11,709 nucleotides of DNA from Ettlia oleoabundans (taxonomy: Eukaryota > Chlorophyta > Chlorophyceae > Chlamydomonadales), in NCBI GenBank assembly GCA_019693395.1, contig JAAMXP010002587.1, positions 1 through 11,709 on the forward strand, written 5' to 3'. The translations under genes were made by a program, and so were the position numbers. Shown here piece after piece: positions 1 to 8,399 of this stretch (position 1 is the stretch's first letter; every line of letters begins with the position of its first letter). The notes below the pieces were generated by a model. It saw only the letters and a list, made by a program, of their open reading frames with translations. It did no database searches and was not told the DNA's origin.

Positions 1-11
1 CCCCCCCCCCC
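1..11. other. Terminal poly-C run at the left edge
   Basis: Eleven C open the window, equal to a G run when the minus strand is read outward. It interrupts the amylase gene inside or next to an exon, so it is more likely a sequencing or assembly edge than gene sequence. Confidence 0.7.
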
Positions 12-48
12 TTGTCCTGGCCCTGGCGCATGCCTTCAGCCCCACCAG
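12..48 (-). other. Possible partial exon 11 of the alpha-amylase, frame unresolved
   Basis: Reading the minus strand, an acceptor-like GCTGACAG at 56-49 is followed by 37 bases before the terminal homopolymer. After exon 10 (phase 0) the direct continuation reads LVGLKACARARTR, which does not resemble the EAV... segment expected after KGILQ. The alternative frame reads GGAEGMRQGQDK and looks more amylase-like, but it needs an upstream phase-1 donor that is only weakly present. So close to a ragged contig end, neither can be trusted. Confidence 0.3.
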
Positions 49-3000
49 CTGTCAGCGGCCAGCAAGCGGCATATCAAAGGGGTCAGGAGCAGCAACATTG
101 GCACCAGATGGTAACATTTACTCTGAAAATTGCCAAGGTTGCTTATAAGCCTGCCAAAAACAGTCGGGACATGCCTGCAGGATGCCCTTGGTTGGGAAGT
201 CAAACATGGTGCACTTGGCGCCATCGATGTAATCTGCCAGCATCTGCCTTGCTGCAGGCAGTACAGGAGGCAAAGAGAGAGCAGTAGAGCTAAGAGGGCA
301 AGTGCATCTGTTCAAAGAAGCAACACAGCGCAGCAACACAAGCTTGTAACAGTATCGGCTGGCTTATTTGTTTGCTTGTACGTGCCGAGTGCAGCATCCG
401 AACGAGCAGTACATCAGCCATTGGAGCAGTACGATCACCCGTGGCCCAGGCCCTGGGCAAGAGTGAGCGAACAGCCATTGAGCGGCGTGGTTACAGCAGC
501 GCAGCAGTACCGCAGTGCAGCAGTACGGTTGCATAACAGTATCACACCGTCATCCTGGTTGTAGTCCAAGTGACCGTCTTGCCACCGCATATCCAAGTAG
601 TTTTCGCCCACGTGGAAAGTATCTAGCCCAATTGTGCGCTCAATGTACCTGGAGCAATCCCAAGGCGCGTGAGGAATTGCGATTTGGGATTTGCGATGGA
701 ACGCTCACAAGGAGTGAGGACCACAGGGAGGCGGTACATTCATACCTTACAGTCCATCTTTCCGCACTCTTTCCCCACGCACAAGAGTGCACACAAAATG
801 TGTGGATAACACCCAGCCCCGCACATCCCAATATAACTTCTGGCCATTGAAGCAAATGCTCACTCCTTGACGTATTCGGAGGCAAAGCCGCGCACAAAGT
901 CAAAGCGCCAGCCCTCAAAGCCCAAGTCGGTGTGCAGCCAGTTGAGCCAATCCACCAGGCTGTCCCGCAGCTCCTTGTTGGTGTGGTCCAGGTCTGTTGA
1001 GGATTCATGGTGAGGGCAGCAGGGCCGCAATAATGGAACACTTCCGAACTTTTGCATCAACAGCGGGGGAAGTGAGCGTAACTGCTGGCGACATGGCGGA
1101 CAGGTGTGTTGTGTTCTATAAATGCCACTATCGCACGACTCTAAGTAGCTGCGCAGGCAGGCAGGGCCGGGCTGATACGCAGCAAGTTGCGCCACACAGA
1201 TTGGCAGGCGGGTAGCAAACGGCACTGACAGCGCTTCGCTCCCCACCTGGTGCCGCATGATAGTCATCGCCGCTGTCCTTGTTGCCGGTGCCACGGAACA
1301 CGGGATCATCTGAGGTGATTGCCCACCTGAAGAACAGAGGTTGGGAAGAAAAGCCAGCACATAACACCTTTAGCCCGCCACATGATCAAAGAGACTTGTG
1401 GGAATAACATGGGAGAGATTACCGAAAAGGTTGTCAGACGATTTGCAATACAAGTAGTCAGCACCCAACCCGATATACAGGATCCACACACACACAGAAA
1501 CGACATTGCTGCAATTTGCTCAAGCCTTAAGGGAAGCTTGTTCCACCCCACGCACAAAGCAGGTATCTTGTATGATGCGACACACCTGTCCCAGTCGACG
1601 GGCTTGCCATCATGGGTGACCTGCGATTAGCGGGGTACGGCCAGCAGAGCAGCAGTACACAGTGAAGAATTCAGCATGCTGGCGTGGATATGAGAGCCAC
1701 AACGCTAGGATCTGACGGGGCCAGGGACAACCGAGCGAACCCATGTAAAAAAAGCGGGGTTCTGAAGGGTTCAACAGAAGATTGAGCATAAGAGCTGCAT
1801 AAATCCCACAGGGCAGAGCATAACATTGAGGTGGTGATGGTGGTGTGTGGGGCTCGTGGCTAAGGTTGGGAGCGGGGCATGGGCGGGGGCGCTGGTAGCA
1901 CTCACATCATCACCGTACTTGTTCCACACTCCCTTCTCGTCCTGGTACTGGGCGCAACGGTGGTTGATCACAATATCAGCCACGGGTCTGCAGCAGCAGA
2001 AGGATTACCACAAGAGCCGGTGAAGCCGCGTTTGTGTGCTGTGAAGCCTGCCTACATTGCCAAAAAAGCGCTGTGCAGCTATCATCATTACAGCGTGGCT
2101 GGCAGCAGTGTGGCAGGAAGATAGCGCCATGATCTGGCAGCAAGCATGCTGTGCGGGCAACACGGATTGGTAGCTGCAGTGAAGAGTGCTCCCAAGTAGC
2201 AGTACCTGATGCCTGCCTTCAGCAGGGCCCTGTTCAAGCTTGCTAGCTCGTCCTTGTTGCCATAGGCACTCTTCAGATTGTAAAGCTGCAGGCAGGGAGG
2301 CAGGAAGGCAAAACCGCACATGAACCTTGGGCAACCAGCCCGAGATTCGCGTGAGGTGATGAAATGTGGCAAATGGATGTTGAGAGCCTCATGAGGCTCA
2401 TGTAAGGACGAGTCAGGGGTGAGGGGCAAGGGAGGTAGAAAGGTGGAGTTGGGTGCTCGGGCAGGCGCATGGGGAGGAGGTGGCCGTAGGGCACACAGTT
2501 CCCAGAAACGGATCTACGCCCTTGGCAAAAAGGCTTCATGTTGATCGCACGGGAAGGCAGCCAGGCTGTCGTGGTGTCCCGCGGTCAAACGCTTGTGCTG
2601 CACCCACCTGGCCTGGCAGGTAGCCCTGGGGCGCAACAGACTGGCTTGGGGGTGGCAGCCACAGATGAGTGATGCCGGAAGCCTGCGCAGCGGAAATGTA
2701 CACAAAGCAACTGGGGAGAGGCATTATTTGGGGCAGTGCCATACTGTGACCGGCTGGAGCTTGGTAGCAAAACAGCTCTTGCTTGCTACCCCAACATAAA
2801 AATGGCGCCAAGCTGTGATGCAAATTTTAAAGATATATATCTCAAGTGCAGATGCCCACTTTACGGCCCTGCAGCACCCGGCACAGGTGTTGCCTTCGCA
2901 CCCTGCTGCTAGCCTAGCATGAAACAGCAAAGTGGCACCCACTTTTGCAGGAACAGTGACGTGGAAGCGGGAGTGCAGCACCCACCTTGATCTCCGGGAT

Positions 3001-3517
3001 TTTGGACTCTAGAGTCTTCCACCAGTTGCCACCCTTGCAGCTGTCCCAACCAAAGCCTACGGGTCCAGGAGTGTGCAGGACACTAATAACCATGCGGATC
3101 ACAGCAGCTTCTGTCGGTCATTGTAGGAGGCTGTGAGTGGAAGCTAACCCTACCGCAGCCACACAGCAGTTGGGTGCAGTTGCAGATAAGCTCCCCGACG
3201 AAGTGCAGTATTGCAGCTGGTGCTGCATATACAGAACTGCCCGGTCACATACCCTGCATGCAGAGAGTCTCAGGAACCGGGATCCTGGGCGGTCGCGTCA
3301 CGTCCTCGTTGCCCACCACCGGTGCCGCTGGTGCCGCCGCTTGGGAAGCGGCAGCTTCCACCTTGGTGCGAGCGACATTCTGCCATTGCGTCGCCTTCTT
3401 CTGGATGTTCCGATCCATGAAAGCAGCGCAGTGCAGCCGGGAACGTGACGTGCGGAGCTTGCACCCACCTGGCGCAGACCGCAGTGATCTGGGGTGGTGA
3501 AGAGCTGAACCCTGCAT
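12..3517 (-). CDS. AMY: Alpha-amylase (GH13, plant/algal type), probably plastid-targeted; 3' part off the left edge
   Basis: Endo-hydrolysis of alpha-1,4-glucan bonds in starch. Exons, 5' to 3' on the minus strand: 3517-3253, 3056-2986, 2682-2608, 2285-2206, 1987-1906, 1620-1586, 1326-1247, 993-864, 648-548, 251-175. All nine joins keep phase and give 332 residues. Family motifs: QGFGWDS (88-94), THLWLPPPSQSV then QGYLPG, conserved region I ADIVINHR (167-174), SDDPVFRGTGN, AAPDLDHTN, region II GFEGWRFDF with the expected nucleophile Asp261, region III HVGENYLD with the expected acid/base Glu288, and FDFPTKGILQ (end of exon 10). The ATG at 3517 opens a Ser/Arg/Ala-rich, acid-poor leader of about 33 residues typical of a plastid transit peptide, then an Ala/Pro linker. 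Region IV and the C-terminal beta domain lie beyond the contig. Exon 10 appears to use a GC donor (CAG|GCATGT); what follows (about 48-12) is unresolved. Family is certain; subcellular site is inferred. Confidence 0.93.
1586..1620 (-). other. AMY: 35-nt microexon 6 of the alpha-amylase gene
   Basis: Acceptor TAATCGCAG| and donor GACAG|GTGTGT enclose 35 nt, read as VTHDGKPVDWD plus the first two bases of an Arg codon. Joined to exons 5 and 7 it gives a continuous ...KYGDD-VTHDGKPVDWDR-WAITSDDPVFRG... stretch. This fits the loop that precedes the SDDPVF motif in algal and plant amylases. Skipping it would shift the frame, since 35 is not a multiple of 3. Confidence 0.85.
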
Positions 3518-3742
3518 TTTGCGTAGGTAAGATAAAGATTGTGGCGAAAGTGGCAGGCTTTATATGGTACGCGTGCCACACGGAACGAGAGGACGAGAGA
3601 AGCCGGGCGGAATGGGAGGAAGTGCAGGTGGAGGAAGGCGGGATGCCATGTGTGTCATGTTCCATTGAAGCACAGCAGGCCACCCCAAGTCATTCAAACC
3701 TGATTGCTGGAACTGTTTTCCGCGAGCGGGCAGCAGCAGGAT
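3518..3742. promoter_or_regulatory. Head-to-head promoter between the amylase and TPR genes
   Basis: Only 225 bp separate the two divergent ATGs (amylase 3517 on minus, TPR gene 3743 on plus), so both promoters and both 5' UTRs must fit here or overlap coding sequence. The sequence TTTATATGG at 3559-3567 reads CCATATAAA on the minus strand, a plausible TATA element for the amylase; the same A/T core is the only TATA-like site usable by the plus-strand gene. ACGCGT at 3569-3574 is a near-palindrome beside it. No transcription start can be read from the sequence. Confidence 0.5.
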
Positions 3743-6700
3743 ATGCAGAGAGCGCGGTTGCTGCGAGCGGTTCTGCACCTGCGGCGCTCCGCTAGCAGCC
3801 TGTTAGAAGCTGCAGCAGCGCCTGTAGATGCTGCCGGCACCGATGTGGTTCGCATGCAGCTCGCAGCATCATCACATGTGCATTCATCACCTTGGTTAGC
3901 GGCCAATACAGCATCTACACAGCAGGCACGATGTTTTTCAGTGGGCGCCGTTCTGATGGAGGGCTCCAAGGCGGGTGGAGAGGCCAAGGCAGCAGCGGGC
4001 GGCACTCAGCCGCCAGCGGCGGCGGCAGGCAATAAGCAGCAGCAAGAGGGCGAGGAGGAGGAGGAGGTAGATGATGAGGATGCATCTGCGGCGATGACAG
4101 AGGCCTTTGAACGTCTCATAGGAGCATCGTTTGAGATGGTAGAGCAGGGCAAACCAATGGAAGCGGAATACGTGCTGTTGGAAGGTACATATGGGAGAAT
4201 GCTCTTGTGACCTGTTTTCCCTACAGTATCTGGTCGTGTCCTCCCGTTACGGATGGAAAGATGCAAGTGTTGGCTGGCGTTGCAAGTATACGTGCGTCAA
4301 ACCGTAAGTCACGGCTCCCAGCACCATGCGCAAACGCCCGTGCCCGATCCCGTCTCTTTACTTGCTCTACGCATGCCCTCGACATGCTTTCCACATGCGT
4401 TCTGCTTGGCGCTATTCTTTCAGGCGCAAAGCAGGCAGAGGAGATCCTAGGAAAGAATGCGCTGGAGGTGGCTGCTCTGTACGACCAGCTCTGCATAATC
4501 CGCTTCCTGCATGAACGCATGGAGGAGGCGGCGCAGGCAGGCAAGCGCTGGCTCTTATCTTGCCTGCCTTAGCTTGGTTAGCTGCTTTGGCTGCACTTGC
4601 CTGCCCTGGAGTGGCTTGCTGTACTGCTGCACTTGCCTGCCTTGGGGGAGCTTTGAGAGGGGTGGTCCGCTTCTCTCTTGGGCACAGCCAAGAGCACATG
4701 CAGAGAGGGTTCTGATGCTGGATCTGCTGCTAGCGTGACGTCCACCGTGTTTGCCTGGTAATGTTGGTCTATTACAAAGCTGTCCTTAATGCGTATGCTT
4801 GATTCTCCAGCGCTCGTTACCGACAGCAGCCTCTGTTCCTACTCCCATCATCGCTGCAGCTCAGCGGGCATTGGAAATCTTGAAGGAGCACGACACTGGA
4901 TTTGGGCCGGCGACCGCCATTGCTGCCACGCGCTACGCGGCGACGCTTCTGGCTACGGGCAACCCGCAAGAAGCGCAGGTGGGAGGCCAACAAACAGGAT
5001 CCTGGAGTAGGGAGGTGCTGCTGCGCTGTTAAATTAGGTCGTGTGCCAGGTGTGTCTACATGTTCTGTTAAATTTGTCACACAGGGTGTTGTGGCACATA
5101 TTGTCAGCCTATCTAGTTGCTGACCCTGGACAATGCAAAGCATGACAGAGTGGGGCGCCCCTGCCGGCCCACCCCAACTGTGAGCCTGTTGCCTGCTGCC
5201 GCTGCTGCTTGCGCGTGCAGCTATACACAGCGCGCAGCATCGATGGATTGCACAAGGCGCTTCAGATGCTGGCGGAGATTGAGGGGGATGGTGAGGAGGA
5301 GAAAGAGGTGAGCAGAAGGAGCTTGCAATAGGTGGTGTGTTGTTTGTTTCCAGGACAGGCCAACAGGGGGGTCAGGGCAACAGGCATCCTTGTCAGAACA
5401 GCTACCCTTGCAGCCCTTTGTCCTGACTTCATTGCTGTTCGCCTCTCCGAAGAGTGAGCAGCCTATGCGTTTCGTGGTTTGGTTGTCTTTACAACGACAG
5501 GCAGGCAGCGCAAACAGGGGAGCAGGCGGTCCCGTCATAACAGCTACCCTTGCAGCACTTTGTCTCGAGCAAATTGCTATTCCCGTTCGTGGGGAAGAGG
5601 TGTGCCGTATGTCTGTCTGTTACAACCTGTGGAGCGCATGATTGCTACGGGGCCACCTGTGGTGCAGCAGCTGGGAAAAGGGATGTACCATACACATAAA
5701 AGAGAGAGGGGTACTAATATGTACAAAGCTTCTCACTCCCAGTTCTCCCCCTTTGTCACAGGAACTGGCTGAAACCAAGGCCAAGTTTGAGATCGGGCTA
5801 GGAGAATCAAAGTTCTACCACGGGCTTGCTAAGCAGGCACAGAACCTTGCCCCAGAAGGCGCGCCCAGTTTCTACTTGAGCTGCGCATTGCAAGACAGCT
5901 CACTTGCATCGAGCCTGGGTTTTCTTTTCAACCTGCTGGTTGCTACATCCCAAGCCATTGGCGTGGTCTGCTCTTCAACAGTATCTGCACGCCTGCTCAT
6001 GTTTGTTCACGAGTTGACGGTCGTGCATTGATGATCGTGCACTGACGGCCGTGCACTGATAGTCGAGCACTGATGGTTGGGCACTGTTGGTCATGCACTG
6101 CACTTGGTTTGCTCCCTGCCTGCAGCCGTAGGACCGCAGTTGAAGGAGATGAAGGAGGGCTTGGAGCTCATGCAGCAGCACCTTGGGCCGGATAGCCCAC
6201 TCATAGGTGGAGCGCTGAGGTGGGTATTAGGTGGCAGCGGTGGTGACAGCCAGGAATGTTACTTGGGTGCAGCGGCTGGGGAGAAGCATGGGTGGTTTGC
6301 GAGGGGTGCACCCCGTTGGACTCAAGCCAGTTCAGGCGTGCACCGCCGGCTTTTTAAAGCAGCACCTCCGACACAAACTTGGGGAAGAAGAAGATTTGAC
6401 AGAAAATTGAAAAAGAAGAAGAAGAAGATGAGCAGGTTCAGAGTGCCACAACACCCGGATGCTGCACATGCACAAGCATGCTGAGCTTGCACACACACCG
6501 CATAAGTCAGTTACTTATTTGCTGAAGAGGAAACCTCTGGTTGGGAACCTCTGGTTAGGTTCAACTGGCCCCTTGCTGAGTCGCCCCTGGATGAGCGGGT
6601 GTGCTTGCAGGGAGCACAGCCGGTTGATCATATCTGCCTTGGAGGGTGATGAGCTTGAGCTGGCAGAGGCACTGTATGGGCAGGTAGGTAGCCAGCATGC

Positions 6701-8399
6701 CGGTACCGCGAGTGGTAGGGAGGGTGTTACAGCTTGCACTCGAAGAGGCTTTGTGTGGGCAGGTATGCAACCAGCATGCTTGTGCAAGAGGTGTTGGGGA
6801 GGCTGGCAAGCTTGTGAGCTTGCCGAGCCGTTGTATGGGCAGGTAGGCAAGCAACGTGCTGAACAACGGGTGTTGCGTGGGTTTTCTGTGCTGGGCAGTT
6901 GTTGCAGACTTGCTGATAGAAGTTAAGTAACAGTGATTACAGTCTTTTGCAGTTGCAAAACAGCGGGCCTGCGTGTTGGGAAGGAGGGCTAGCTACGCAA
7001 AAGGAGGGTTCATTTTGTATGTGGCAACCTCGCGTTGCAGTTGCATGACCAACGCAGCGGCCTCTTGGCCTCCGCCTGTGTGTGCAGGATGTGCAGCTCC
7101 ACATGGTGCTGAACAGCAATTTCGACCACATAGCGCTCACGCTGTATCAGTGCGGCACTCTGCAGGCAAGCCGCTGCACCCAGCTGCGGCCTCAGATACC
7201 GCTTCGGTTACATTTTGGAGTCCCTGCTATGATTGCACACTGGGCCAGGCTCAGGGCGGTGTGAAAGAGAGCACCAGCTCTATGCGAAAGGTTGCGGACG
7301 GTTGCCATTGTGCCTCTTGTTGACTGTTTCCACGAGTACCTAGCGCCCTTGTTGAAGTGTTCCACCGTTGTTTCTCGCCCGTACCGCTGCAGTACGTGAT
7401 GGGCAAGTATGAGCAGGCAGCTGAAACCCTGCGCATGTCTTTAGAGACGGTAAAGGTGCACTTCCCCGACGCAGGCAAGCCAGTTTTGCAATCACCTCTA
7501 CGCTCATGCATCATTGCCAGCGTGTTGTTTGGAGGGTCTGTTATCCGTCTCACTAATGGGCGTCCTCCCCGTTGGCGCATTTCCGGCTGATCAGCTTTGA
7601 AGCCGCTGTTGTGCTGTGATCCTTATTTCCATCTTGCCTGTCCAGAACGCGTGTCCTGCCCCAGATGCTGCAGAAGAGCACCTGCTGACTGTGCAGCAGC
7701 GGCTGGGCATGGTGCTGGCATTAGTAGGGCAATACGAGCGCGGCAAGGAGATGCTGCATGAGGTGGCGCCAGCGCTACGTGAGTTTAGGAATTAAGCTGG
7801 CTCGCTTGATGCATCAAGTGCTGCGGTAACAGCGCGTCACTGGGTTGGTTCTGCCAGCTAGCTGCCAGCGGTTGTTGGTCGTTTCTCCTGGTGGTTCCTC
7901 CTGGGGGTTTCTCCTGGTGGTTTCTCCTGGGGGTTACTGTTCAATCAAACTAGTGCCTCAGATGACATTTGTCACCCTGCCTCTGCGCCTGTGTGCCTGC
8001 GTGCAGGAGCTAGCCTGGGGGAGGGCAACCCTGTCAACGAGGAGCTGGAGTTCACGCTGTCCTATATCTCACTCAAGGAGATGGAGCAGGATGGTGTGAC
8101 GGACCCCTCACGCCGCCTGGAAGGCCTGGCGGCCATGCAGGTGCGCTTTGTATTGGCTGCCATGTCATGCCATGTTATTCCCACTGTTGTTGCGCCCGGG
8201 CATGTCAGAGGAGGTTGCAGCTCCAAAACATTGATCCATTGCCTGCCCGCCTATCTGCCCTTGCCTGGTTGCTCTGCACTTGCTGCCCTGGCCGCAGAAG
8301 CACCTCAAGGCGCTGTCGGGGTATGGCGAGGAGCACATGCTGGTGAAGAAGGCGGCCCAGCTGTATGATGAGGCCGCCTCCACGGTCCAGAACACATGA
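3743..8399 (+). CDS. Mitochondrial TPR (kinesin-light-chain-like) repeat protein, 12 exons
   Basis: Exons: 3743-4184, 4424-4540, 4860-4978, 5221-5307, 5762-5867, 6126-6219, 6611-6683, 7088-7165, 7393-7474, 7665-7778, 8007-8140, 8298-8399 (TGA). The sum is 1548 nt, 515 residues, with every junction in phase. The N-terminus (MQRARLLRAVLHLRRSASS) is an amphipathic, Arg-rich, acid-free presequence; QARCFS at 61-66 resembles a matrix-protease site. An Ala/Gln linker and acidic stretch (about 102-113) follow, then helical repeats. The clearest TPR helix is EEAAQAAQRALEI, spanning the exon 2/3 join and matching the consensus EEAIEAYEKALEL position by position. Others include KYEQAAETLRMSLE (exon 9), QYERGKEMLHE (exon 10) and the KLC-like linker HLGPDSPLIG (exon 6). 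Exact function is unknown; TPR proteins are usually scaffolds. Weak points: exon 5 could end at 5858 (GC donor); exons 9/10 could instead join 7449 to 7645; exon 6 could start at 6131. Confidence 0.82.
4535..4569 (+). promoter_or_regulatory. Hairpin enclosing the GC donor of TPR-gene intron 2
   Basis: AGGCAGGCAAG (4535-4545) is perfectly complementary to CTTGCCTGCCT (4559-4569), giving an 11-bp stem and 13-nt loop. The exon/intron boundary lies between 4540 and 4541, in the middle of the 5' arm, so the donor CAG|GCAAGC is fully paired if the RNA folds this way. Two more copies of the 3' arm follow at 4596-4605 and 4632-4642. If the intron is retained, translation stops at TAG 4570-4572. Confidence 0.6.
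4559..4642 (+). repeat. Degenerate 36-37-bp direct repeat in TPR-gene intron 2
   Basis: CTTGCCTGCC occurs at 4559, 4596 and 4632, spacing 37 and 36. The last two copies share the longer CTGCACTTGCCTGCC. It is entirely intronic. Confidence 0.6.
5351..5600 (+). repeat. Imperfect direct duplication of about 100 bp in TPR-gene intron 4
   Basis: Intron 4 (5308-5761) is long and holds two copies of a segment 142 bp apart. The best-conserved core, AACAGCTACCCTTGCAG, is identical at 5397-5413 and 5539-5555. It is flanked by related AACAGGGG...CAGG sequence before, and ATTGCT...TTCG...GAAGAG after, in both copies. Each core ends in a pyrimidine-rich TTGCAG that looks like a splice acceptor. The real acceptor is at 5760-5761, 26 bases after a TACTAAT branch-point-like sequence at 5713-5719. 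I see no coding potential in the duplicated unit. Confidence 0.65.
6019..6102 (+). repeat. 14-bp minisatellite, six copies, TPR-gene intron 5
   Basis: Six contiguous 14-bp units start at 6019, 6033, 6047, 6061, 6075 and 6089. The consensus is close to GGTCGTGCACTGAT. The GCACTG core is kept in five units (GCATTG in the first), while the first four bases vary. The array ends about 23 bases before the intron acceptor at 6124-6125. Confidence 0.9.
6220..6610 (+). other. TPR-gene intron 6 with simple repeats
   Basis: This 391-base intron runs from the donor GAG|GTGGGT to the acceptor GTGCTTGCAG. It holds an AAG/GAA run (about 6412-6428), a short CA-rich stretch near 6490, and a 14-bp tandem pair AACCTCTGGTTGGG / AACCTCTGGTTAGG at 6532-6559. 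No gene is seen inside it on either strand. Confidence 0.7.
6651..6880 (+). repeat. Triplicated exon-7 tail plus donor site (79-80-bp period)
   Basis: The last 30 bases of exon 7, with the donor and about 45 bases of intron, occur three times. The donor GTs are at 6684, 6763 and 6843. The exon-like parts read LELAEALYGQ (6654-6683, the real exon end), LALEEALCGQ (6733-6762) and ELAEPLYGQ (6816-6842), each ending GGGCAG|GTA. The intron parts also align: AGCCAGCATGC, AACCAGCATGC and AAGCAACGTGC follow the donors. Copies 2 and 3 lie in intron 7 (6684-7087). Each has an upstream AG that could define a small in-frame exon: 6733-6762 (30 nt) and 6819-6842 (24 nt). Confidence 0.85.
7881..7932 (+). 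repeat. 13-bp tandem repeat, four copies, TPR-gene intron 10
   Basis: Units at 7881, 7894, 7907 and 7920 follow GTTTCTCCTGGTG or GTTTCTCCTGGGG alternately, with one T-to-C change in unit 2, so there is also a 26-bp higher-order period. It is G+T-rich on the transcribed strand and lies wholly within the intron at 7779-8006. Confidence 0.9.

Noticed and set aside
3424..3490. A short intron in amylase exon 1 (CCAG|GTGGGT to ATCCAG|AAG)
   Set aside because: The donor is strong, but the phases do not match, and the resulting frame stops before reaching exon 2.
3270..3683. A 137-residue minus-strand open frame overlapping amylase exon 1
   Set aside because: It is Ser/Cys/Pro-rich with no family resemblance and ends in a stop inside the exon. 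The neighbouring frame from ATG 3517 joins perfectly to MQ-GFGWDS.
3704..3742. Upstream TTG extension of the TPR protein by 13 residues
   Set aside because: A nuclear gene should start at ATG. The ATG at 3743 opens a textbook mitochondrial presequence, and the upstream residues weaken it.
6019..6102. Regularly spaced repeat resembling a CRISPR array
   Set aside because: The units are contiguous 14-mers without spacers, inside a eukaryotic intron.
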